From an uncultured Veillonella sp. (GTDB lineage: Bacteria > Bacillota > Negativicutes > Veillonellales > Veillonellaceae), in the NCBI GenBank assembly GCA_900556785.1, contig USQK01000077.1, positions 1 through 5,397 on the forward strand: a DNA stretch of 5,397 nt. The letters run 5' to 3'. Positions 1 to 5,397 of the stretch are shown in pieces; the first letter of the stretch is position 1, and each line of letters opens with the position of its first letter. The notes beneath the pieces are model-generated. The model made no database searches, was not told where the DNA came from, and saw nothing but the letters and a program-made list of their open reading frames with translations. The translations under genes and the position numbers were made by a program.

Positions 1-1424
1 AAACCATCGATCAAGCAGCTGTTCCCTTGCGTCAACAAGACCCTGCCATTACGGCTAGTCGTAATTTAGCATTCTTTGCCTATGCAATCGGTTCTGAAGT
101 GGGGGCTAATATTCATAGCCAAGAGGAATTATTACAAAGCTTGGAAACGTTCAAGTTTTCTGTAAATCCTCATTACCGCGTATGCAAAACAATTGACGAG
201 GTCATAGAGGCTATTAATTATTGGGATGAAAAGCGCCATGAGTTGCCATACGATACTGACGGTATGGTAATTAAGGTCAATAGTTTTGATGACCAAGAGG
301 TACTTGGCAGTACTGCGAAGGACCCTAAATGGGCAACAGCGTACAAATATCCGCCAGAAGAGGTAGAGACCATTCTTAAGGATATTACTATCAATGTGGG
401 GCGTACGGGGGTTCTTACTCCAACTGGTGAATTGGAATCTGTATTCGTATCGGGTACAAATGTAAGTCGTGTTACATTACATAATCAAGACTTCATCAAT
501 GAAAAGGATATTCGCATTGGTGACCATGTCATCATTCACAAGGCAGCCGAGATCATTCCAGAGGTTATTCGCGTAGTTCCTGAAAAACGAACTGGTTCTG
601 AGGTGCCTTTCACAATTCCTAATACATGTCCTGTATGCGAATTTCCTGCAGTTCGACGTGAAGGTGAAGCCGCTGTTCGTTGTACCAATAAACATTGTCC
701 TGCCATTGAAAAGGAACAAATTATCCATTTTGCATCTCGCGATGCTATGAATATAGATGGCCTTGGTCCTAGCATTGTAGAAAACTTGATTAATAATAAG
801 TTAATTGCTAATGTGGTTGATTTATATCATTTAACAGTCGAACAACTAGTTACTATGGATCGGATGGGTAAGAAATCTGCAGAGAATTTGGTGAAAGCCA
901 TCGCAGACTCTAAAACTCGTGGATTAGACCGCGTATTGTATGGCCTCGGTATTCGCCTAATTGGATCTAAAGCAGCCGGCACAATTGCTAACGTTGTGAA
1001 ATCTATGGAACGATTCTTGACAATTACTAAAGAAGAATTGGTGGCGGTAGAAGAAATCGGTCCTACAATGGCAGATAGTATTGTTGAATACCGTCAAGAT
1101 CCTGCTCATGTAGAAATCATTGAAGGCTTAACAGCGGCAGGCCTTAAGATGACTGTAGATGTTGTTGAAGCAGCAGGCAACCAAATGGAAGGCGAAATCG
1201 TCGTTCTCACAGGTAAACTTGAAATTATGGGCCGCAGTGAGGCTGGTAAGATTCTTGAAGCTCATGGGGCTAAGGTGACAGGTTCCGTCTCTAAGAAAAC
1301 AACCCTTGTTATTGCTGGCGAAGACAGTGGTAGTAAGCTTACTAAAGCTAATGAATTGGGTATTCGTGTTATGAATGAAGAAGAGTTTGTAGAACTCCTA
1401 CGCGAACTCGGAGAAATCCAATAG
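1..1424 (+). CDS. ligA: NAD+-dependent DNA ligase LigA, 5'-truncated by the window edge
   Basis: LigA seals single-strand nicks with 5'-phosphate and 3'-OH ends during replication and repair, using NAD+ as the adenylate donor. About 470 residues are visible, against roughly 670 for the family. The missing part includes domain Ia and the KxDG lysine that becomes adenylated. What remains follows the family order. The end of the adenylation domain has the DGMVIKV motif (nt 258-278) and AYKYP (near 342-353). The OB fold carries VGRTG (near 396-410) and TLHN. A four-cysteine zinc finger has Cys codons at 627, 636, 681 and 696. Helix-hairpin-helix repeats follow at about 740-1090 (GLG, MGKKSAENL, GLGIRLIG, EIGPTMADS). 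A BRCT domain ends the protein (about 1188-1420; VLTGKLEIMGRSEAG, SVSKKT, GSKLTKANELGI). The frame is open to base 3, but the conserved NxRNAAAGSLRQ motif expected just before LRQQDP is not intact (see findings). No terminator follows the stop, so transcription may continue into gatC. Confidence 0.95.
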   Translation, partial: TIDQAAVPLRQQDPAITASRNLAFFAYAIGSEVGANIHSQEELLQSLETFKFSVNPHYRVCKTIDEVIEAINYWDEKRHELPYDTDGMVIKVNSFDDQEVLGSTAKDPKWATAYKYPPEEVETILKDITINVGRTGVLTPTGELESVFVSGTNVSRVTLHNQDFINEKDIRIGDHVIIHKAAEIIPEVIRVVPEKRTGSEVPFTIPNTCPVCEFPAVRREGEAAVRCTNKHCPAIEKEQIIHFASRDAMNIDGLGPSIVENLINNKLIANVVDLYHLTVEQLVTMDRMGKKSAENLVKAIADSKTRGLDRVLYGLGIRLIGSKAAGTIANVVKSMERFLTITKEELVAVEEIGPTMADSIVEYRQDPAHVEIIEGLTAAGLKMTVDVVEAAGNQMEGEIVVLTGKLEIMGRSEAGKILEAHGAKVTGSVSKKTTLVIAGEDSGSKLTKANELGIRVMNEEEFVELLRELGEIQ

Positions 1425-1438
1425 ATATACATTCTACA

Positions 1439-1453
1439 ATATTTTGAAAATAT
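1439..1453. repeat. Short inverted repeat over the gatC -35 box
   Basis: ATATTTT-G-AAAATAT is a perfect 7-bp inverted repeat with a one-base centre. It overlaps the -35 hexamer at 1444-1449. It could be a repressor or activator site, but the surrounding sequence is almost pure A/T, so chance is a serious alternative. Confidence 0.3.
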
Positions 1454-1472
1454 ATATTATTTGCTTTATAAT
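1444..1472 (+). promoter_or_regulatory. Sigma-A type promoter of the gatCAB operon
   Basis: A -35 box TTGAAA (1444-1449) and a perfect -10 box TATAAT (1467-1472) are separated by exactly 17 bp. This is five of six plus six of six matches to the consensus at optimal spacing. Transcription should begin near 1479, leaving a leader of only about 20 nt. That is just enough for the gatC ribosome binding site and too short for a T-box or other riboswitch. This suggests constitutive expression of gatCAB, possibly supplemented by readthrough from ligA. Confidence 0.8.
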
Positions 1473-1498
1473 AAATAATTATGAAAGGATGTGTCTCG

Positions 1499-1789
1499 AT
1501 GAAAATCAGCCAAGAGGAAATTAAAAAAATCGCCTTACTTTCACGCTTGGAAGTTAAGGAAGAACATATGGAACATGTAGAAAAAGAGTTGTCCGACATC
1601 TTGACTTATGTTGCTGAACTAGATGCATTAGAACTTGATGGTGTGGAGCCTATGGCTCATGCAGTACCATTGCACAATGTATTTAGAGAGGATGAAACAA
1701 AACCATCCCTCGATCATGATTTAGCTTTATCCAATGCTCCAGAAGCAGAGGATGGGTACTTTAAAGTACCTCGCGTTGTACAAGAATAG
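1499..1789 (+). CDS. gatC: Asp-tRNA(Asn)/Glu-tRNA(Gln) amidotransferase subunit GatC
   Basis: GatC is the small scaffold subunit that wraps around GatA and GatB and stabilises the cytoplasmic GatCAB complex; it has no active site of its own. The 96-residue product matches the usual length of about 95. The family pattern is visible throughout: an N-terminal helical region with IKKIALLSRLEV, then LSDILTYVAELDALELDGVEPM, then NVFREDE, and a C-terminal NAPEAEDGYFKVPRVV segment. The start chosen is the ATG at 1499, because AAAGGATG (1484-1491) gives a Shine-Dalgarno at normal spacing and the N-terminus MKISQEEIKKIALL fits the family. An in-frame ATG at 1481 would add six residues but lies before this ribosome binding site and almost at the predicted transcription start, so it is unlikely. 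It is the first gene of gatC-gatA-gatB, and its stop overlaps the gatA ribosome binding site. Confidence 0.95.
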   Translation: MKISQEEIKKIALLSRLEVKEEHMEHVEKELSDILTYVAELDALELDGVEPMAHAVPLHNVFREDETKPSLDHDLALSNAPEAEDGYFKVPRVVQE

Positions 1790-1793
1790 GAGG
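1788..1793 (+). promoter_or_regulatory. gatA ribosome binding site overlapping the gatC stop
   Basis: AGGAGG is a perfect Shine-Dalgarno core sitting 7 nt before the GTG start of gatA, and its first two bases are the last two of the gatC TAG stop. It decides the GTG start and suggests that ribosomes finishing gatC help initiate gatA. Confidence 0.8.
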
Positions 1794-1800
1794 TTTCGCT

Positions 1801-3261
1801 GTGGCAACAATTCATGAATTACACAAGAAACTAGTGAATAAAGAAATCAGCGCTGTTGAATTGACGAATGCTGTTATTGCACATAAAGCGAAAGTGGAAC
1901 CGACTGTACATGCGTACTTATCCGATTCTCATGATCGTGCTTTGGCTACAGCTAAGCTTGTAGATGAAGCAATTGCTAAAGGTGAAGCTATTTCCCCATT
2001 GGCAGGTATTCCTGGTGCAATTAAAGATAATATTTGTATTAAAGATGAACCTGCAACATGTGCATCTAAAATGTTGGAAAACTTTGTGCCTCCATACAAT
2101 GCATCAGTTATTGAACGTTTACAAGACAATCATTACATTAGCCTTGGTAAACTTAACATGGACGAATTTGCCATGGGTGGCTCTACAGAGAACTCTGCAT
2201 TAGCTAAAACTACTAACCCTTGGAATGCTGATTGCGTACCAGGCGGTTCTTCTGGTGGTAGTGCAGCCGCTGTATCCAGCGGTTCTGCTATTTGGGCTCT
2301 TGGCTCTGATACAGGTGGGTCTATTCGCCAACCAGCATCCTTCTGTGGCGTTGTAGGTTTAAAACCAACATACGGTAATGTATCTCGTTATGGCTTAATT
2401 GCCTTCGCATCCTCTTTGGATCAAATTGGCCCTGTTACACGTGATGTAACAGATGCAGCGTTAGTATTAAATGCAATCTCTGGGCATGATACAAAAGATT
2501 CCACATCTATTCCAGGCACTCGTGTAGACTACACTACAGCACTTGTAAATGATGTTAAAAATCTAAAAATTGGTGTACCAAAAGAATTCTTTGGTGAAGG
2601 TCTCAATAGCGAAGTTCGTAAAGCTGTGGAAGAAGCTATCGAAACATACAAAAAATTAGGTGCTGAGATCATTGAGGTTTCCTTGCCTAATTCTAAATAT
2701 GCATTGTCTGCATACTATATCATCGCATTGGCAGAAGCTAGCTCCAACTTGGCTCGTTATGACGGTGTAAGCTATGGTATGCGGGTACCTGCAGATAACT
2801 TAGTAGATATGTCTACTAAAACTCGCACAGAAGGCTTTGGTCCTGAAGTACAACGTCGTATCTTGTTAGGAACTTATGTATTGAGTGCTGGTTACTATGA
2901 TGCTTATTATTTGAAAGCATTGAAAGTTCGTCGCCTTATTAAAAACGAATTTGACGAAGCATTCTCCAAGGTGGATTTGATTTTGACACCAACTGCACCT
3001 AATACATCCTACAAATTTGGTGAAAAAGCTAATGATCCATTAGCAATGTACTTAGAAGATATCTGTACAGTACCAGCAAATCTTGCAGGTATTCCAGGTA
3101 TTAGCATCCCAGCAGGTATGAGTAGCAATAATTTGCCAATTGGCTTACAATTACTTGGCCCTGCTATGGGTGAAGAAACATTATTACGTGCTGCTTTCAC
3201 ATTTGAACAAGCACGTCCAGACTGTCAATTAGTAGCACCAACTGGGGAGGTTTCTCTATGA
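1801..3261 (+). CDS. gatA: Asp-tRNA(Asn)/Glu-tRNA(Gln) amidotransferase subunit GatA (glutamine amidase)
   Basis: GatA is the amidase-signature subunit that hydrolyses glutamine and passes ammonia through a tunnel to GatB, where mischarged Glu-tRNA(Gln) or Asp-tRNA(Asn) is amidated. The product is 486 residues, normal for the family (about 485). The Ser-cisSer-Lys triad is complete: Lys75 in GIPGAIKDN, Ser150 in the glycine/serine-rich GGSSGGSAAAV, and Ser174 in DTGGSIRQPA. Their 75- and 24-residue spacings match those I recall for the Staphylococcus aureus enzyme (Lys79, Ser154, Ser178). Other family hallmarks are NMDEFAMGGSTENSA, GVVGLKPTYGNVSRYG, SLDQIGPVTRDV and the C-terminal NLAGIPGISIPAG. 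The start is GTG, supported by AGGAGG 7 nt upstream and the usual N-terminus. The gene lies 11 nt after gatC and its TGA overlaps the gatB ATG, so the subunits are translationally coupled. No frameshift or missing key residue is seen. Confidence 0.98.
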   Translation: MATIHELHKKLVNKEISAVELTNAVIAHKAKVEPTVHAYLSDSHDRALATAKLVDEAIAKGEAISPLAGIPGAIKDNICIKDEPATCASKMLENFVPPYNASVIERLQDNHYISLGKLNMDEFAMGGSTENSALAKTTNPWNADCVPGGSSGGSAAAVSSGSAIWALGSDTGGSIRQPASFCGVVGLKPTYGNVSRYGLIAFASSLDQIGPVTRDVTDAALVLNAISGHDTKDSTSIPGTRVDYTTALVNDVKNLKIGVPKEFFGEGLNSEVRKAVEEAIETYKKLGAEIIEVSLPNSKYALSAYYIIALAEASSNLARYDGVSYGMRVPADNLVDMSTKTRTEGFGPEVQRRILLGTYVLSAGYYDAYYLKALKVRRLIKNEFDEAFSKVDLILTPTAPNTSYKFGEKANDPLAMYLEDICTVPANLAGIPGISIPAGMSSNNLPIGLQLLGPAMGEETLLRAAFTFEQARPDCQLVAPTGEVSL

Positions 3262-4706
3262 GTAGTAAATACGAAACAGTCGTTGGTTTAGAGGTTCATA
3301 CAGAGCTTAAGACTAAGTCTAAAATCTTCTGTGGTTGTACCACTGAATTCGGCGGTGATCAAAATACACATGTATGCCCAGTGTGCCTTGGCTTACCTGG
3401 TGCAATGCCTGTGTTAAATAAACAAGTAGTAGAATTTGCTATTAAAGTAGGTTTAGCATTGAATTGTGAAATCCTTAACTTTAACAAATTTGACCGTAAA
3501 AACTACTATTATCCTGATTTGCCTAAAAACTATCAAACATCTCAATATGATTTGCCAATTTGCTTAAATGGTCATTTGGACATTGAAGTAAATGGTGAAA
3601 CTAAACGCATTGGTATTACGCGTATTCACATGGAAGAAGATGCAGGTAAACTCGTTCACAGTGGTAACACTATTTCTGATTCTAAATCTTCTAACGTTGA
3701 CTACAACCGTACAGGTGTTCCTCTTCTTGAAATCGTATCTGAACCAGATATTCGTTCTGGTGCAGAAGCAAGAGCATATGTTGAAAAACTACGTTCCATC
3801 TTGCAATACTTAGAAGTATCTGACGGTCGTATGGAAGAAGGCTCCTTGCGTGGTGATTGTAACGTATCCGTACGTTTGCGTGGTACTAAAGAGTTTGGTA
3901 CACGTACAGAAACTAAGAATGTTAACTCCTTAACAGCTATTCAAAAGGTTGTTGAATATGAAGCCTTGCGTCAAGCTAAGTTGATCGAAGCTGGCGGTAA
4001 AGTAGATCAAGAAACACGTACTTGGGATGATGCTCAAGGCATTACGATTGGTATGCGTAAGAAAGATGAAGAAAACGATTACCGTTACTTCCCTGAACCA
4101 GACTTGGTACCAATTGTAATTACGGACGAAAAAATCGAAGAAGTACGTCGTGCGTTACCTGAATTGCAAGATGCTAAGATTGAACGCTTTGTATCTGAAT
4201 ATGGTTTGTCTCGTGAAGACGCAACAATCCTTACTGTATCTCGTAAAACTGCAGATTTCTTAGATGCTACTGTAAAAGCAGGTGCAGATGCTAAGACTGT
4301 GGCTAACTGGATGCTTGGTGACTTGTCCAAGATGATTAATGAAAGTGGTTTAACATTCGCTGAATCTAAAGTAAGCCCAGAAAACTTGGCTGGTATGATT
4401 GCTCTTATCGATAAAGGTACAATCTCTGGTAAAATTGCGAAAAAAGTTATCGTATCTATGTGGGAATCCGGCAAGGATGCTGATACTATCGTAAAAGAAG
4501 AAGGTCTTGTTCAAATCACAGATACTGGTGCTATTGAAGAAATCGTTAAGCAAGTTATTGCTAATAATCCACAACCAGTGGCAGATTTCAAAGGTGGCAA
4601 TGGTAAGGCTATTGGTTTCTTAGTAGGTCAAGTTATGAAAGAATCTAAAGGCCGTGCTAACCCAGGTATGGTAAATCAATTGCTTCAAAAATACTTGAAA
4701 GACTAA
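3258..4706 (+). CDS. gatB: Asp-tRNA(Asn)/Glu-tRNA(Gln) amidotransferase subunit GatB
   Basis: GatB binds the mischarged tRNA, phosphorylates the glutamyl or aspartyl side chain with ATP, and amidates it with ammonia received from GatA. The 482-residue length is typical (about 475-480). The catalytic cradle begins with GLEVHTEL (Glu12 and His14, the metal-site pair) and continues through RIHMEEDAGK (Glu126/Glu127), DYNRTGVPLLEIVSEPD, DGRMEEGSLRGDCNVSVR and GTRTETKNVNS. A zinc site is formed by Cys25, Cys27, Cys40 and Cys43, followed by LGLPGAMPVLN. The C-terminal third is the helical and YqeY-like tRNA-binding tail, ending with KAIGFLVGQVMKESKGRANP near residues 450-469. GGGGAGG (3244-3250) lies 7 nt before the ATG, inside the gatA 3' end, and ATGA overlaps the gatA stop. 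It is the last gene of the operon and is followed by a hairpin terminator. The gene alone does not show whether the enzyme acts on Gln-tRNA, Asn-tRNA or both. Confidence 0.98.
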   Translation: MSSKYETVVGLEVHTELKTKSKIFCGCTTEFGGDQNTHVCPVCLGLPGAMPVLNKQVVEFAIKVGLALNCEILNFNKFDRKNYYYPDLPKNYQTSQYDLPICLNGHLDIEVNGETKRIGITRIHMEEDAGKLVHSGNTISDSKSSNVDYNRTGVPLLEIVSEPDIRSGAEARAYVEKLRSILQYLEVSDGRMEEGSLRGDCNVSVRLRGTKEFGTRTETKNVNSLTAIQKVVEYEALRQAKLIEAGGKVDQETRTWDDAQGITIGMRKKDEENDYRYFPEPDLVPIVITDEKIEEVRRALPELQDAKIERFVSEYGLSREDATILTVSRKTADFLDATVKAGADAKTVANWMLGDLSKMINESGLTFAESKVSPENLAGMIALIDKGTISGKIAKKVIVSMWESGKDADTIVKEEGLVQITDTGAIEEIVKQVIANNPQPVADFKGGNGKAIGFLVGQVMKESKGRANPGMVNQLLQKYLKD

Positions 4707-4747
4707 TTTGCCCGTTAGCCTATAGTCACATAAAGTAATACAAACAA

Positions 4748-4793
4748 AAATATCCCCTATAGATATATGAATTTATATCTATAGGGGATATTT
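4748..4793 (+). terminator. Hairpin terminator of the gatCAB operon
   Basis: A perfect 20-bp inverted repeat (arms 4748-4767 and 4774-4793) encloses a 6-nt loop, TGAATT. The arms contain a CCCC/GGGG block in an otherwise A/T stem. The downstream side is T-rich but interrupted (TTTATTTGCATTTTT). The upstream side is A-rich (AAACAAAAA), so the reverse strand would read as hairpin plus U-tract, and the element could act in both directions. It starts 41 nt after the gatB stop and separates that operon from the next promoter. Confidence 0.85.
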
Positions 4794-4817
4794 ATTTGCA
4801 TTTTTATCAGAAAAATA

Positions 4818-4826
4818 TGATATAAT
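4818..4826 (+). promoter_or_regulatory. Extended -10 promoter of the small membrane-protein gene
   Basis: TGATATAAT matches the extended -10 consensus TGnTATAAT exactly. The best -35 candidate, TTGCAT at 4796-4801, is weak (three of six) and 19 bp away, so the TG extension probably carries recognition. Transcription would start near 4833. That puts an in-frame TTG codon at 4830 at or before the 5' end and supports the ATG at 4875 as the true start. Confidence 0.7.
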
Positions 4827-4874
4827 AAGTTGTATAAAATTAATTATTCTTTTGGTCATATAAAGGACGTAACG

Positions 4875-5291
4875 ATGTCTGATCAACACAATACAAATAA
4901 CAATCAAAATACATATAGAAGTAGTGATCGTAGTGATAGCTACAGTAGTAATACACGTGCGGCAGAACCTAATACACGGGTATTATCTGATGATGAACGC
5001 CGTGACTTTGATGGTGTAACCATTGAAGAGGTAGGAGACTCTGTTCATGTGGACTCTACACCTAGTAATATGAACGAAGAGTATCAACGCGGTGAAGAGT
5101 ACAATCAATATGGGCCACATGTTAAGGTGTATAGCTTTAATAGTACAAGCTGGCTTAGTCGCATCATTTTGATTATCATATTAGCTGTTGTTTTAGCAGC
5201 TGTTGTATTCTTCGGTGGCATTATCCTCTCTGTAGTAGGGGTTGTCATTTTAGTGGGTGCTATTGTTTCCTTTATCTTTGGGCTCTTTTAA
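4875..5291 (+). CDS. Uncharacterised small protein: polar Asn/Ser-rich N-terminus and C-terminal hydrophobic hairpin
   Basis: I do not recognise a named family. The 138-residue product has two clear halves. Residues 1-35 are low-complexity and rich in Asn, Ser, Asp, Thr and Arg, so probably disordered. Residues 37-60 form an acidic stretch (LSDDERRDFDGVTIEEVGD) that looks less random and may be a short conserved motif. Residues 66-90 are rich in Glu, Tyr and Asn. From about residue 96 to the end the chain is almost entirely hydrophobic, with no charged residue after Arg96. It reads as two membrane helices (about 97-113 and 116-137) separated by FFGG. There is no N-terminal signal peptide, so a cytoplasmic N-terminus anchored by a tail hairpin is the simplest model. 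The ATG at 4875 is chosen because AAAGGA (4862-4867) lies 7 nt upstream and the promoter sits just before it. The gene appears to be transcribed alone, between the gatCAB terminator and the next promoter. Function unknown. Confidence 0.8.
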   Translation: MSDQHNTNNNQNTYRSSDRSDSYSSNTRAAEPNTRVLSDDERRDFDGVTIEEVGDSVHVDSTPSNMNEEYQRGEEYNQYGPHVKVYSFNSTSWLSRIILIIILAVVLAAVVFFGGIILSVVGVVILVGAIVSFIFGLF

Positions 5292-5300
5292 TGGTATAAT
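5292..5300 (+). promoter_or_regulatory. Extended -10 promoter of the last gene
   Basis: TGGTATAAT is an exact TGnTATAAT element that begins one base after the TAA stop of the small membrane-protein gene. No good -35 hexamer is seen at 16-18 bp; any -35 contact would lie inside the 3' end of that coding sequence. Transcription would begin near 5307, giving a leader of about 48 nt before the ATG at 5355. Confidence 0.6.
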
Positions 5301-5354
5301 ATATATATTATGACTAGACGGTGGCTGAGCCATTCGATGATATAAAGGGGACCT

Positions 5355-5397
5355 ATGAACGTAGTTTTATCCACATTAAACTCAAAATTTATACATT
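5355..5397 (+). CDS. Start of a probable B12-binding-domain radical SAM protein, 3'-truncated by the window edge
   Basis: Only 14 codons are visible, giving MNVVLSTLNSKFIH. This closely resembles the start of a Firmicute family of B12-binding-domain radical SAM proteins (with a C-terminal DUF4080), whose N-termini typically read like M-K-V-L-L-S-T-L-N-A-K-Y-I-H. In that family the N-terminal region is a cobalamin-binding Rossmann fold, followed by a radical SAM domain with a CxxxCxxC cluster motif. Neither of those features can be seen here. AAAGGGGA (5344-5351) provides a ribosome binding site, although the spacing to the ATG is rather short (3-4 nt). The gene appears to have its own promoter at the end of the preceding gene. 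The identification rests on very few residues and is tentative; the reading frame and start are more secure than the product. Confidence 0.6.
   Translation, partial: MNVVLSTLNSKFIH

Noticed and set aside
477..775. Two overlapping - strand open frames inside ligA
   Set aside because: They are antisense to the OB-fold and zinc-finger region of ligA. Their cysteines and serines come from the complement of conserved codons.
1473..1498. Possible T-box or riboswitch controlling gatCAB
   Set aside because: With the promoter at 1444-1472 the leader is only about 20 nt, too short for any T-box or riboswitch fold.
1369..1599. A - strand open frame spanning the ligA end and gatC start
   Set aside because: It crosses the promoter and two conserved genes on the opposite strand, and the encoded protein has no recognisable features.
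1964..2203. A + strand open frame within gatA in another frame
   Set aside because: It overlaps the catalytic lysine region of gatA, which is clearly the coding frame; it is a shadow.
4085..4474. 129-codon open frame on the - strand inside gatB
   Set aside because: It lies fully antisense to well-conserved gatB coding sequence, has no ribosome binding site worth noting and resembles no protein family; it is a shadow frame.
4830..4874. N-terminal extension of the small membrane protein from TTG at 4830
   Set aside because: The TTG lies at or before the predicted transcription start near 4833 and has no ribosome binding site. The ATG at 4875 has AAAGGA at good spacing.
1..5397. CRISPR array, tRNA or rRNA gene, insertion sequence, toxin-antitoxin or defence module
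   Set aside because: No direct-repeat array, cloverleaf-like sequence, transposase or paired small ORFs were seen on either strand. The window is nearly filled by conserved housekeeping genes.

Overview
The window carries a compact, AT-rich bacterial housekeeping segment with every gene on the + strand. In order: the 3' two-thirds of ligA (NAD+-dependent DNA ligase), the complete gatC-gatA-gatB operon (the glutamyl-/aspartyl-tRNA amidotransferase), a perfect hairpin terminator, a small gene for an Asn/Ser-rich protein with a hydrophobic C-terminal hairpin, and the first 14 codons of a gene that looks like a B12-binding-domain radical SAM protein. The ligA-to-gatCAB neighbourhood, AGGAGG-type ribosome binding sites and sigma-A-like promoters point to a low-GC Firmicute. 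The protein flavour fits a member of the Negativicutes, most likely Veillonella, but that is recognition from memory and not the result of a search.

Layout. ligA runs in from the left edge and ends at 1424 with no visible terminator. A 74-bp gap follows, holding a near-consensus promoter (TTGAAA, 17 bp, TATAAT) and the gatC ribosome binding site. gatC, gatA and gatB are tightly coupled: the gatA Shine-Dalgarno overlaps the gatC stop, and gatA and gatB share an ATGA. A 20-bp perfect inverted repeat 41 bp after gatB closes the operon. The next gene (4875-5291) has its own extended -10 promoter. A second extended -10 element begins right at that gene's stop codon and probably drives the last, truncated gene.

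Function. GatCAB amidates Glu-tRNA(Gln), and in many bacteria Asp-tRNA(Asn), so the organism probably makes Gln-tRNA by the indirect route. GatA releases ammonia from glutamine, GatB activates and amidates the mischarged tRNA, and GatC holds the two together. LigA seals nicks in replication and repair and is only a positional neighbour.

Nothing here looks like a defence system, mobile element or CRISPR array. The points most worth a second look are the disrupted conserved LigA motif at the extreme left edge, several unusual residues in the LigA OB-fold region, and the uncharacterised small membrane protein.
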